The translations under genes and the position numbers were made by a program. The notes under the pieces are model-generated. The model saw only the letters and a program-made list of their open reading frames with translations. It was not told the DNA's origin and did not search any database. A stretch of 64,000 nt of DNA, taken from the NCBI RefSeq assembly GCF_000208925.1, contig NW_001914860.1, forward strand, positions 63,612-127,611, read 5' to 3'. Source of the DNA: Entamoeba histolytica HM-1:IMSS (taxonomy: Eukaryota; Evosea; Mastigamoebida; Endamoebidae). The first letter of the stretch is position 1. The number at the start of each line of letters is the position of its first letter. Shown here piece by piece: positions 41,801-52,700 of the stretch.

Positions 41801-43951
41801 GAAATAAGAAATGGGTACGAAAATTAGCAAAGAAAAAATGCATCTAAATAATTTACAAAAAAGAAAAAAGATGCAAAATAATTTGCATCCATAGAATATT
41901 CCATTTATTATATTTTGCTCCTAAAATAAAAATAAATAAAAAATATGATAAATACAGAATATGTAAATATTTATGTTTATATTTTATAATCATTTGTATT
42001 CATTTTGTATGAAATATTAATGAAATAGATGATTTGATGAATCGTATTTATTTTTATTATTTATATTATTTTATTTATATGTTATTTATCTATCGTATTT
42101 TTATATCTTTTTATATTTATATTTATTTCTCTGTTTATATTATTTATATCATTGTATTATTCTTATTATCTATATATTATTATATTCTTCTTATTTTATG
42201 TTTTTTATGTTTATATTATTTAGATTTTCTTATTGTTATTCTTTTATATTTAGATATATTTGTTTATTCATCTTTATCATTTTTATATTATTATCATTTA
42301 TATCTATTTTCATTTTATATTTATTCTCTTTTGTTTTATATTAATATTAAATTTATCTTTTATACTCTGATTTTATTATTATATCATTTATTATCATTTC
42401 TATATTTATTTATCATTTATTCTTATTATTCTTTTGTTTTTATATTCTATATTATATATTCATATCATTTTCATTTATATTTTATCACTTATTATATGTT
42501 ATAATAACATAACACATATGATTGATTATATAATAAACATCATGATGAAATTATACATATAAATAATAAACATAAAAAAGAGTAAAATATTTTTCATCAA
42601 TAAAATAATATTAATTATTTTACATAATTGAATTAAACACTTTTTATTGAATATTTCTAATTTTTACATTAAAAATACACTTTTTATTTCTTCTTTCTTT
42701 TCATATTTTATTATTTATTCTTTTATTACTCTTTCTTTTTATTCTTTTATATATTTATATTCTTTTTATATATTTGTTTTTCGTTGAAGAAAGATTATAT
42801 GTTAAACAGAGAATAATTAAGATTGAATAATATTTTTTAAATATAAATAATGTTTCGAATATACTAGAAGAATAATGTAATTCACATTTAAATATTGAGA
42901 TGAAACAAATCAAAAGAAAGAAAAATTATTAATGAATATATTTATAATGTTTGAAGAAAGAGAGTAAATAAAAAGAAAAGAAGAGATGATGAAAATTAAG
43001 AATAGTGAAAATATGAATAAAGAATAAATAAAGTTCAACAAAAAACTAGATATTTATATGATAGGTTCAATGAACAAATCTCACTTAACATATAATGACA
43101 AATGTAAAAAATTGTAATATAAATATAATATTTATGAATATGATGAATATGTAAGATATAACTGATGAATAATCAAGAAAATATAATTATATTAGTATTT
43201 ATAATTAGAATAAGAAGATTAATGGAAGTGTTTTGAATCACAATACCATATGAAATAATTGAAAAGATATTAATAACAAAAAATATGAAAGAATTAATGA
43301 AATAATGTTGTAATCATTTTAATAAATATAAGAAACAATATCGAATAGAAGAAATAGTCTATTTAATATTGAAAGAATGTATGTATTATCAGTTGAATAT
43401 CAAATAGAAAATATGTTGTTTGAAACATAATTTAATTTTTTATAATCTTCTTTTTTTTCAATTTAAGTGTTTGTACTTATGTTATTTTAAATTCACTCTC
43501 ATAATACTCTATATTTAATACTGGTGTTATATTTATTATAATAACATTTACCCATCTTTTTCTTATTCATTTTTTATTTATCTTCTTTGTCCTTTTTTAT
43601 TCACAGTTCTTTTTTTCAATTCTTATTATATGTTGTATTACACATTCTCCCATTCTCCTGTATCCACTTAAATTCTTATACTTTGTTTGCTTTTCTTTGC
43701 AAGTGTCAAGACTCAAGAAAATATTTCAATAACAAAAATAATAAAATTTGTTATATTCTTTACATAGAAAAAGATTTTTTTTCTTGAAAAAAAACAAAAA
43801 CTAAACAGAAAAATGAAATTCACAAAACTAATAAATAAACTAAATCTTAAATGAGGATTGAGGTATATGAAATAGAGACTGAACAAAAAAAGAAAAAAAT
43901 GAAAATGAAAATAAAAAAGATTAAAAATAATCTTTAGTTCATCAACTAATT
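41801..43951. other. AT-rich low-complexity desert
   Basis: About 2.1 kb with almost no G or C. From about 42,034 to 42,530 the plus strand is an irregular TATTTATAT-type sequence that opens a 156-codon frame of Tyr/Ile/Leu/Phe only, a composition artefact. A 20-bp palindrome (41,870-41,889, GATGCAAAATAATTTGCATC) sits at the left edge. Nothing here supports a gene. The last few hundred bases hold the RBX1 promoter. Confidence 0.7.
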
Positions 43952-44287
43952 ATGTCAGCACAACAACCACCTAAATTCGAAATAAAGAAATGGAACGCTG
44001 TTGCTTTGTGGTCGTGGGACCTTCAAGTAGACACATGTGCTATTTGTAGAAATAGTCTTATGGAATTATGTTTAGAATGTCAAGGAAATACAGGTTCAAC
44101 AACTGAAGGTTTGTTTCATTAAATAGTGTATAAATAATTCACGATATTCATCTTTTAAGAATGTACCGTTTCATGGGGAACTTGTAATCATGCATTCCAT
44201 ACTCATTGTATTTCTTCATGGTTAAGACAACGTGCTGTCTGTCCTCTTGATCTCAAGCAATGGGAATATGCTCGTATTGGTAAGTAA
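43952..44287 (+). CDS. RBX1/ROC1 RING-H2 subunit of cullin ubiquitin ligases (spliced)
   Basis: Exon 1 is 43952-44108 and exon 2 is 44160-44287, with a 51-bp GTTTGT...TAAG intron at 44109-44159 (phase 1). The product is 94 aa. The N-terminal strand [18 protein letters not shown] inserts into cullin in this family. The RING-H2 ligands follow: [33 protein letters not shown] and [11 protein letters not shown]. The match to animal RBX1 is high along the whole length. It recruits E2 enzymes to SCF-type ligases. Neither exon alone looks like a gene by length, so it is easily missed. Confidence 0.95.
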
Positions 44288-44524
44288 ATTTTAATCTTTC
44301 TTTTTTGTTTTATATCTCATAAAATAATAAATCACAGATTCATCATTATATTGTGTTTTTAATCTTCGTGTTTTAAAGTACAGAAAAAACAATGCAGAGA
44401 AAAATACTCTCAGAGACAAATAAAATACCTAAAAAATACTTTTTAATGAAACGATTAAACCCTCAGGGTTGATAATGAGACAAGAAAACCCTTAGAATTG
44501 ATTATTTCATAATAGTCTTAGGTG

Positions 44525-47500
44525 ATGGCTGCTAATATTGTTCAAGCATTTCAAGCAACTTTAAGTCCTGATCAAAATATTAGAAATCAAGGAGAACAAG
44601 TTTTAGATTCATTAACTACACAACCACAATTATTACCACAAATCATTCAACTTGGAACAGCTAACTCAGGACAATCTGATGATATTCGTAAATCAGCATT
44701 ATTATGTTTTGGAAGAACAATTAATAAAATAGACGATCTTAAGTCTGTAAACCAAGATGTTTTACTTCAAATTTGCAATTCATTAATTAATTGTATGAAA
44801 AATGAAACATCAGTACATCTTAAAGGTGCTGTTGCTGCTGCTGTCAGTAATTTTGCTCAATGCATGTCTGATTCAGAACTTGATTGGAATGGATATTTTC
44901 CTACCATTATTGAAATTTTAAGAGACCCAAGACCATTACAACAAATGATTGCACTTGATACACTTCAAGCCTCTGTTTCACTTAAGGGATCAGAGACTTT
45001 AATTGCTCTTCAGCAACAAGTTGTCCAATTTTGTATTCAAGCTTTAACAAATGGTGATGCAACAATGAAACTTACTGTCGTTGATTTTCTTTCTAGTGCA
45101 ATAGTTCTTTTAGAAACTACTGAACAACATGGTGCTTATGCCAAACAACTTATTGTTCCATTACAAAATACATTGATTTGGTTAATTCAAAATAATAGAT
45201 TTGATGATTTTGATAATGCATCAGCATCATTTTGTGAGCTTATAGAAAATTCTGAATATCTTTTTGTTGGTAATGAAATTAATATTGCTACTCAAATGTA
45301 TCAACTTTGTTGTTCTGCACAACATAAAGAAACTCAACAAAGTGCATTAGAAATTGCTGTTTGCCTTATTTCACAAGAGCCACATCTCTTTAAAAAAAAT
45401 CCATTACTTTCAAATATAGTATTGAAACTTCTTGAATGGTTGAAGTCTATAGATAATGATGGTGCTGAACTTCTTCTCAATGATGAAGATCCAATTGAGG
45501 TTGAAAATTGGTCATATGCTGAAGATGCTTACTTTAGAATAGTTGAAGCAGTTGGAGGAGCACCAATTAAAGATGTATTATTCAAAACAACTTTAGAGTA
45601 TTTAAATATGGATCAATGGAATGCAAGATATGCTGCTCTTGTTGCTCTCTCATTATCAGTAATACCTGGAAAATATATTTTTAAAACTACGATGTCAGAT
45701 TTAATGAAAATTGTACTTAAATTTGTTAATGATCCACATCCATTAGTATTGCATGCATTACTTGATTTACTTGAAGAATTAATTGAAGCATTCCCTAAGA
45801 TGTGTAGAAGAAGACATTTTAATGAGATTATGCAAGTTGTTATTGTATCATTTAACTCTACAGTTGTCATTGTTCAAGACAAAGCTTGTTTTGTAGTTAA
45901 TTCTCTTCTTGAAGAAGATCAACAAACCGCAGAAAAACTTTTACCATTTGCACAACCATTAATGGAAGGTATTTTCAAAACATTAAATACATCTAATTTA
46001 AAAGCTGTATCATCTGCATTATCTATTATTGTATTTATTACTCGTGTACTTCAAAAACAAATGGAAAGTTATTATCCATTATTAAAGAATGTTGTTGATA
46101 CATTATTACCAAAATGTAATACTAAAGATACTTTGGAACATAAAGGAAAATTAATTGAAATTATGTGTATCTATAGTATTATTAATACATCATTCTTCCC
46201 TGACTCAAGACAAATTGTTCTCAAAACATTTGAAGAATTATGCAATTCTAATGATGTAGGTTCACCAATGTTACCATATATTTTAAGTGGATTATGTAGA
46301 TTTTCAGAAGCAAATGATGCTGGATTTATTCAATATCTTGGTCCAATTGTTCAAATAATATTAAAAAGATTGTTATTAAAAGAAAATCCAGAGGCTGTTA
46401 TTATAGATAATGAAATTTCAGTCACAAATCCTTATACTGAAGAAAAAGTATATTTACTTCAAACATTGTTTAGAATAACAACTTCTGTTAAAAAAGCATA
46501 TGGACCATATGTACAAGATACATTAAATGTTTTATTGCCATTAATTAGTGATCCAAATGCAAGTATTAAACAAGTCACAGCTCATCTTATTCCATCTATT
46601 TTTGAGGATGCTATATTTATGATTCAAGACAAGGGAATTACTGATCACACTAGTATCTTACAACAAGTAGCACCAATTTATTATGGTATTATTGATCATT
46701 TATGTATGTTATTAAAGAAAGAAAAATTCACTGATAATATTCAATCATATTTAACTTGTTTAAAGATGGTACTTGTTCTTGGTGGAGATAATACACTTGG
46801 AGAAGATAGAATTGGATTGGTATTTGAATCATTTGATGAAATTCTTAAGAAAATTCTTGATGGAGTTGGTATTGAAGATGATGATGAGACAATTCAAATT
46901 CAAAATGTTGATACAGATGTTCTTGATGATGAAGAATATGAAAAGATTCAAGATGCTGCTGAAGAAGAGGATGACTGGTTATCTTTAATTTTAGATATTA
47001 CTTCATATATTTGTAAATCACATCAAAAGACATTCTTTACTCCATTCCAATACAAATTATTCCCAAGAGTTATGATTTATTTCAAACAAGTAGAAGATAG
47101 TGATAAAGTTTCATTTGCAGTTGCCATTATTGGATGTGTTATTGTTGATGGTAAAATTTATGATTTTGTTCCACAAATTGCTGATCAATTTATTGAATTT
47201 TCACATCATAAGAATATTGATATTGCCAATAACGCTATTTATTTCCTTGGTCAATTTGCTAAAGTTGATATTCCACAATTTGTTCCATTTATTCCAAAGG
47301 TTCTTCAATCTATTGGATCTATGTTAAGCAGACAAAGAACTCGTGCTGCTGTTGAATTAGCTGATCAAGTTTTAATTTGTGTTGGAAACATTATTGGACA
47401 TTATTATACACAAATTCCAAATTGGCAAATGATTATGCAACAATGGCTCAATTTGTTCCCAGCTAAATCAAGTTATGATGAAATAGTTAGTTTATTATCT

Positions 47501-47749
47501 GATCTTCATAATAGAGGATTATTATTAGAAATAATGAAACTTGGTAATGTAGCTGAAAATATATATAGAGTAGTATTATACTTTGCTCGTTCATTAGAAA
47601 ATGAAAATACATCAGATGAAACTAAAAAATATATTGCTCAATTAATTCAAGCATTATGTCCATTAGTACCACAAAATGTTATCTCTGAGATTTGGGGTAA
47701 ATTGAGTATAGACCAAAGAGGAGATTTAGATTCATTGTTCCATAAATGA
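44525..47749 (+). CDS. Importin beta-family karyopherin, importin-5/Kap121-like
   Basis: The start is the ATG at 44525 (a GTG codon precedes it in frame). The 1074-aa protein is a HEAT-repeat solenoid beginning NIVQAFQATLSPDQNIRNQGEQVL, the Ran-binding IBN-type N-terminus. A central acidic insert (about residue 780-820, EDDDETIQIQNVDTDVLDDEEY) and a length near 1,090 match importin-5/Kap121 (RanBP5). It carries cargo such as ribosomal proteins and histones into the nucleus and releases it on RanGTP binding. No intron is visible. The spacer at 44288-44524 holds only its promoter. Confidence 0.92.
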   Translation: MAANIVQAFQATLSPDQNIRNQGEQVLDSLTTQPQLLPQIIQLGTANSGQSDDIRKSALLCFGRTINKIDDLKSVNQDVLLQICNSLINCMKNETSVHLKGAVAAAVSNFAQCMSDSELDWNGYFPTIIEILRDPRPLQQMIALDTLQASVSLKGSETLIALQQQVVQFCIQALTNGDATMKLTVVDFLSSAIVLLETTEQHGAYAKQLIVPLQNTLIWLIQNNRFDDFDNASASFCELIENSEYLFVGNEINIATQMYQLCCSAQHKETQQSALEIAVCLISQEPHLFKKNPLLSNIVLKLLEWLKSIDNDGAELLLNDEDPIEVENWSYAEDAYFRIVEAVGGAPIKDVLFKTTLEYLNMDQWNARYAALVALSLSVIPGKYIFKTTMSDLMKIVLKFVNDPHPLVLHALLDLLEELIEAFPKMCRRRHFNEIMQVVIVSFNSTVVIVQDKACFVVNSLLEEDQQTAEKLLPFAQPLMEGIFKTLNTSNLKAVSSALSIIVFITRVLQKQMESYYPLLKNVVDTLLPKCNTKDTLEHKGKLIEIMCIYSIINTSFFPDSRQIVLKTFEELCNSNDVGSPMLPYILSGLCRFSEANDAGFIQYLGPIVQIILKRLLLKENPEAVIIDNEISVTNPYTEEKVYLLQTLFRITTSVKKAYGPYVQDTLNVLLPLISDPNASIKQVTAHLIPSIFEDAIFMIQDKGITDHTSILQQVAPIYYGIIDHLCMLLKKEKFTDNIQSYLTCLKMVLVLGGDNTLGEDRIGLVFESFDEILKKILDGVGIEDDDETIQIQNVDTDVLDDEEYEKIQDAAEEEDDWLSLILDITSYICKSHQKTFFTPFQYKLFPRVMIYFKQVEDSDKVSFAVAIIGCVIVDGKIYDFVPQIADQFIEFSHHKNIDIANNAIYFLGQFAKVDIPQFVPFIPKVLQSIGSMLSRQRTRAAVELADQVLICVGNIIGHYYTQIPNWQMIMQQWLNLFPAKSSYDEIVSLLSDLHNRGLLLEIMKLGNVAENIYRVVLYFARSLENENTSDETKKYIAQLIQALCPLVPQNVISEIWGKLSIDQRGDLDSLFHK

Positions 47750-47857
47750 ATAAACGTTTATTGAATGTTTTGGTTAATTTTTTATCTTTAAAAAAGAATG
47801 AATAGTAACCCTAATAGTTCATTATAAAGTCAATTTTAGTTCTTTTATTGAATTGGA

Positions 47858-48958
47858 ATGACTTGCAATAATCAACAAGTAAACTTGGAACATGACACTA
47901 ATCTAACACAACCTATTCAATTAAAAAAGAAAAAGGAATTTAGTTTTAATAATTATAAAACAAGACATATTGCCATTCGTTTGACTTATATTGGAATTGA
48001 CTATAATGGCATTCAATGTACATTATTAAATGATGTCACAGATGCAACATTTGATTCAGTGATTAACGATGGAACTATAGAATATCAATTATTTAAAGCA
48101 CTCTTTAAGACACGACTTATTCAAAATACAAAAGATTGTAAATATAACAGATGTGGAAGAACAGATAAAGGTGTTTCAGCATTTGGACAAGTAGTTGATT
48201 TATGGGTAAGAAGTAACTTAAAAGATGAAACAATTTTATATACTAAAAGAGAAGGTGAGTTGGACTATTGTCGTATGTTAAATGGATTATTACCAACTGA
48301 TATTCGATGTCTTGGATGGTGTGGAGTTCCTGATGATTTTAACTCAAGGTTTAGTTGTCAGTCAAGAACATATCATTATTACTTTGATCCATCCTCTTAT
48401 GATGTTCCTAAAATGAAAGAAGCAGCTCAGTTGTTTTTGGGAGAACATGATTTTACAAACTTTTGTAAGAAAGATCCTGCTGTTTCTCATTGTGTAAGAA
48501 GAGTTAATTCATTTGAAGTTGAAGAAACAGATGGACTAAGTAGATTTGTTGTATGTGGGACTGCTTTTGTATGGCATCAAGTTAGATATATGGTAGGAGC
48601 TTTATTTGCTATAGGACAAGGTGCTAATCCAGAAAGCATTAAACAGTTATTAGATGTAGAACATTATACTAAACCAAATTATTTTAAATATGCACCAGCA
48701 TATCCATTAGTATTGTATGAATGCAAATATGATGGAGTTGAATTTTTATGTGATAATTCTAATGTTAAATTGCTTGGGGATATTGTAGAGGCATGGAAAG
48801 AAATTGAGATTAAAGGAATGATGAGAAAGAGTTTAATGAAATTAGCCATGGAACAAAAGATGAGTGATGGAAAACTAACAGTAGGAGAGAAGATGAAATT
48901 AGTAGAAAAGAAGAAAATCGAACTAAAACCAAAGAAATTAGATAGTAATAATAAATAA
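47858..48958 (+). CDS. tRNA pseudouridine synthase PUS3/Deg1-like
   Basis: The 366-aa TruA-family enzyme has catalytic motif CGRTDKGVSAFGQV with nucleophilic Asp at residue 103. ARMLNGLLP-like DYCRMLNGLLPTDIRCLGW, SRTYHYYF, HDFTNFCK and VWHQVRYMVGALF follow in family order. The eukaryotic insertion before the motif (TIEYQLFKALFKTRLIQ) matches PUS3, which modifies U38/U39 of the tRNA anticodon stem. The basic C-terminus (EKMKLVEKKKIELKPKK) may bind tRNA. It is intronless and convergent with the ankyrin gene (13 bp between stops). Confidence 0.93.
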   Translation: MTCNNQQVNLEHDTNLTQPIQLKKKKEFSFNNYKTRHIAIRLTYIGIDYNGIQCTLLNDVTDATFDSVINDGTIEYQLFKALFKTRLIQNTKDCKYNRCGRTDKGVSAFGQVVDLWVRSNLKDETILYTKREGELDYCRMLNGLLPTDIRCLGWCGVPDDFNSRFSCQSRTYHYYFDPSSYDVPKMKEAAQLFLGEHDFTNFCKKDPAVSHCVRRVNSFEVEETDGLSRFVVCGTAFVWHQVRYMVGALFAIGQGANPESIKQLLDVEHYTKPNYFKYAPAYPLVLYECKYDGVEFLCDNSNVKLLGDIVEAWKEIEIKGMMRKSLMKLAMEQKMSDGKLTVGEKMKLVEKKKIELKPKKLDSNNK

Positions 48959-48971
48959 ATTATTATTTTTA

Positions 48972-49634
48972 TTATTGGTGTAGTTGTGATAAAGAATGCA
49001 AACAACGTAATAATAAAGGTTGAGAAAGATCATTAATAAAATCATCTCCTCCTTGAGAATTAAATGTTGCAAAAAAGATTTGAGTTATTTTTTCAAACAG
49101 AATTGGATGGTTATCAATTAAGTCATTATTTTCAAAATAACGAAGATACTCAATAGAAACATCAGGAAGTAAATGTGAAAGTGAAATTGAAAAATCTTCT
49201 AAATATTTCCAACATGAATTTGCTTCATAACAACAAAGTAACTCCATTGATTTTTTTACTGAACAAAAAGGAGCCATTTTTTCTAAAGTAGGAGATGATT
49301 TACAATAACACCATTCAATAAATATTTGTGCTGAAGTTTCTGATACGTCAAGTTTTAATGAAGGACAATGAGGTATAATAATTGATGAATGAATATGAGT
49401 AAATCCATTTTGGTAATTAAAAATTGCATCAGTTTCAATATCTCTTCTTGTTTTAAATATTTTAAATAATGTAGGGTCACAAGCAGTTAATTTAGGAGTA
49501 GTTGGTGGTATAACTTTAAGATAATGAAAAGGGGTATTTCCATTTTCATCAATATCTAAATAGTTAGCACCATTTTCAATTATATTAATAATTTCATGAA
49601 AATCATTTTTTATACATGACTCAATGAGGGACAT
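48972..49634 (-). CDS. Ankyrin-repeat-like protein, 220 aa
   Basis: The N-terminus (MSLIESCIKNDFHEIINIIENGANYLDIDENGNTPFHYL) is one clear ankyrin repeat with the GANxxxxDxxGNTPFHY signature, and a second weaker one follows (YQNGFTHIHSSIII). The rest is helical with many Cys and no recognised motif. It is likely a protein-binding adaptor. There is no signal peptide and no membrane segment. Confidence 0.75.
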   Translation of the reverse strand: MSLIESCIKNDFHEIINIIENGANYLDIDENGNTPFHYLKVIPPTTPKLTACDPTLFKIFKTRRDIETDAIFNYQNGFTHIHSSIIIPHCPSLKLDVSETSAQIFIEWCYCKSSPTLEKMAPFCSVKKSMELLCCYEANSCWKYLEDFSISLSHLLPDVSIEYLRYFENNDLIDNHPILFEKITQIFFATFNSQGGDDFINDLSQPLLLRCLHSLSQLHQ

Positions 49635-49770
49635 AATAAATAAAAAAAAAGAACTTAATATCCTCTTAGTTTTGCTTTTTTTATCTTTTTTATGAAGAAG
49701 TTTTTTAGTTCACAAAAAACGAAAAAAATAGAAAAACATCTATCACTTTTCTTCTTTGTAATCAACTGTT

Positions 49771-52700
49771 ATGAGTGACCTTGATTCATTTTCACAGAAT
49801 TCTTATAAATCAAAGATTTCTTCATATTCAAAGAAACCAAATCAAATTTCATTTAAACAATTAGCTGAAAAAAGTTTATTAGATATTAAAGTTTGTTTAT
49901 AAAGAAGTTAAATTCATAATTTATTAAAATTACTTTTGTAGCACAAATTTTATGAATCAAATTCTATTATTCAACCAAAAGAAGAAAGTAATTTAAAATT
50001 ATTTAAAAGAGTTAGTAGTATGAATAGTACTAATTATGATTGGAAAAGACTAAGATGTTTTCATTTTAGTTTAAAAGAAATGAGAATTAATGATTTTAAT
50101 ATGAAAGGAATACCAATTGGAATGTATAATATTATGAAGTATCTTTATAATTCTCTTAGTAATAATCTTGATTGGTTTGAACAAAAAGAAATAATGGAGT
50201 TTTCTGAAATCAGACAAATGAAAAAAGTTGATTCTTTATTATCTTTAACTACATTTGAATTATTAAAAAATTATTCATTAAAGAAATTACTTCAATTAGG
50301 TATTACTCAAAAAGATGCTGAACGTATTCTTTTGTTATGTAAACAGAATGACCATAGTAATTATTTTAGTTTGTTATTTTATATATCTATATTAAATCTG
50401 TAGTATTATTTAATTCATTATAATTTAGAACATTTAAATAAAAATTCATTATTTGAGAATGAAGACTTTAAATTATATTTCAATTTAATTAATAAATTTA
50501 ATTCATCTCAAATTCCTTTATTAAATAATATTTGTACAATTCAAAATGCATTTGTATTATTAAAGTTATTCTTTTTATTTCTTCCTTCTCCAATTATTCC
50601 ATTTTGTTTTTTAGATTTTATTAAACAACAAGAAAACTGTAAATTAAATAATCAAATTGTTATCAACAAATTAAAAGAATTGGTAGGAAAAGTAGAATTC
50701 AATGTTATCAAAGAGTTATTCAAATTTATAAATGAAATTAGTGAAATGACACAATTATCTTCTGATGAATATAAAGAATTTGTAAAATGTTATTTTAATG
50801 CAATGTTACAACAAAGTGGATTTAAAAAACGATTTGTTAAATATTTTAATGGTATTACTGAAAATGAACAATTTATTGGAACAGAATATATTCATCAAAT
50901 TGAAGGAGAAATAGTTGTATTAAGAATAGATGAGTCATATTGTCCTTTATATATATTAAATGGAAAAGAAGTTCTTGATATGAAAAATACGTCAACATAT
51001 ATTAAAGGGAAATTGTTTATTACTAATTACAGAGTATTATTTATTCCATCACAATTTATTCAAGAAGATTTTATGAGATTCCTTGGAGAATGTTGGATTG
51101 GAGAAATAGATTCTATTGCTACTTTTGATAAAGATGAAGGATTTTATGTTAAATTTCAATGTAAAAATATAAGAGTATTATCATATTATTGTATTAGTAC
51201 TAAATTTAATTTTAATGAAATTATTGGTCATCTTCAAAGTTTACAAAATTATCCAAATGAAATTATTTCATTACCTCATAACGTTATGATAAATAAAAAT
51301 ATTGATATAATATGTTCACAAGAGGCAACAAGAATGAAAATTATTTCAAATGAAAAAGGAAAATATTATTCTCCGAATTTACCATTATACTCTCATTGTG
51401 TTATTGATACTATTGAAATTAATAAACCTGTTGTTATTGTTTATCAACATTTAAATAAAAGTAAATTGTTACGATTAGCTAAAATTATTAATGAAGATTT
51501 ATATGAAGAAGTTTATGAAATAGGAAGTAAAGCAGAAAAAGCATTAAAAATATATTGTAAAAGTATAGATAATACAGATAATATAGATAATATATTTCAA
51601 GACTTAAAAAATTTTGTTTGTGAAGAATCAATAAATTCAGAAAACATAAAGAGTTATAATTCTTTATTGAAGTCTATTAACGAAATAGTTAATAATCTTT
51701 TATTTAAAGTTATAATGATTTTTGATAATCTTCATAATTCCTGTGAAGATATTTTATTAATTAATGATAAAACTGGTGAAGAAGATGTTTCTATATTCTC
51801 ATTCTTAACTCAAATAATTGCAGATCCTTATTACAGAACTTTGAAAGGATTTCTTATTTTATTTCAAAAAGAATTTATTGGATTTGATGCTTTCATTTCT
51901 AGTCAAACATTATTACTTTTAGTATTATTTTTTTTAGCAATAGAAGAATTAATTAATCAAAACTTATCTCAATTCCAATTTGATTCTAGACTAACTTACT
52001 TCTGGATAACTCATATTGGGAGTAGACGATTTAATAATAATAATGAAAATGGAAAATGTGACCAATTAAGTGCTATTATTAATTATATATATTCTGATTC
52101 TTCTGGATTTATTAATCCTTTTTATAAACCAATACAAACTGAATTAATATTTAAACCATATAAATGTTATTATTCATTTGATAAATGGTTAGGATATTCA
52201 AAAGATAATATTAGTCTTTTTAATAAACTTAACAAAGACAAAGAGGTAGTACAATTTTCAAAAAGGAATATTTCTCATTTTCCACCTTATCAGTCATTAA
52301 CACTATTATTAAAAGATGTTTTATCTATTGACCTTTCATCAAATAGGATGAGTGAGTTTCCACCATCTTTGTGTTTAATGACAAAACTAAATAAAATTTC
52401 ATTACAAAGAAATGAAATTTATTATATCACTGATGAAATATCAAAATTAACGAATTTAAATGAACTTTCTTTATCTCATAATAATATTACAATACTTCCA
52501 TCATTAATTTCTCTTCCATTGAAATTACTTGATATTTCTTTTAACAACTTAGATAAACATCAGGCATTAGAATTGAGTCCAACGATTGAAACATTTATTG
52601 CTCAAGGTGTAAAGTATTATCCAACACCAATTTGTGAATTAACAAACTTAAACATATTAGATTTGTCTCAAACAAAATTTGAATTAGAGCCATTATTCAA

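Noticed and set aside
42034..42504. 156-codon frame rich in Tyr, Ile and Leu
   Set aside because: Product of an almost pure A/T low-complexity stretch; no G/C-containing codon structure.
50401..50403. In-frame TAG suggesting the Roco gene is a pseudogene
   Set aside because: A GTTTGT...TTTAG intron with correct phase removes it.
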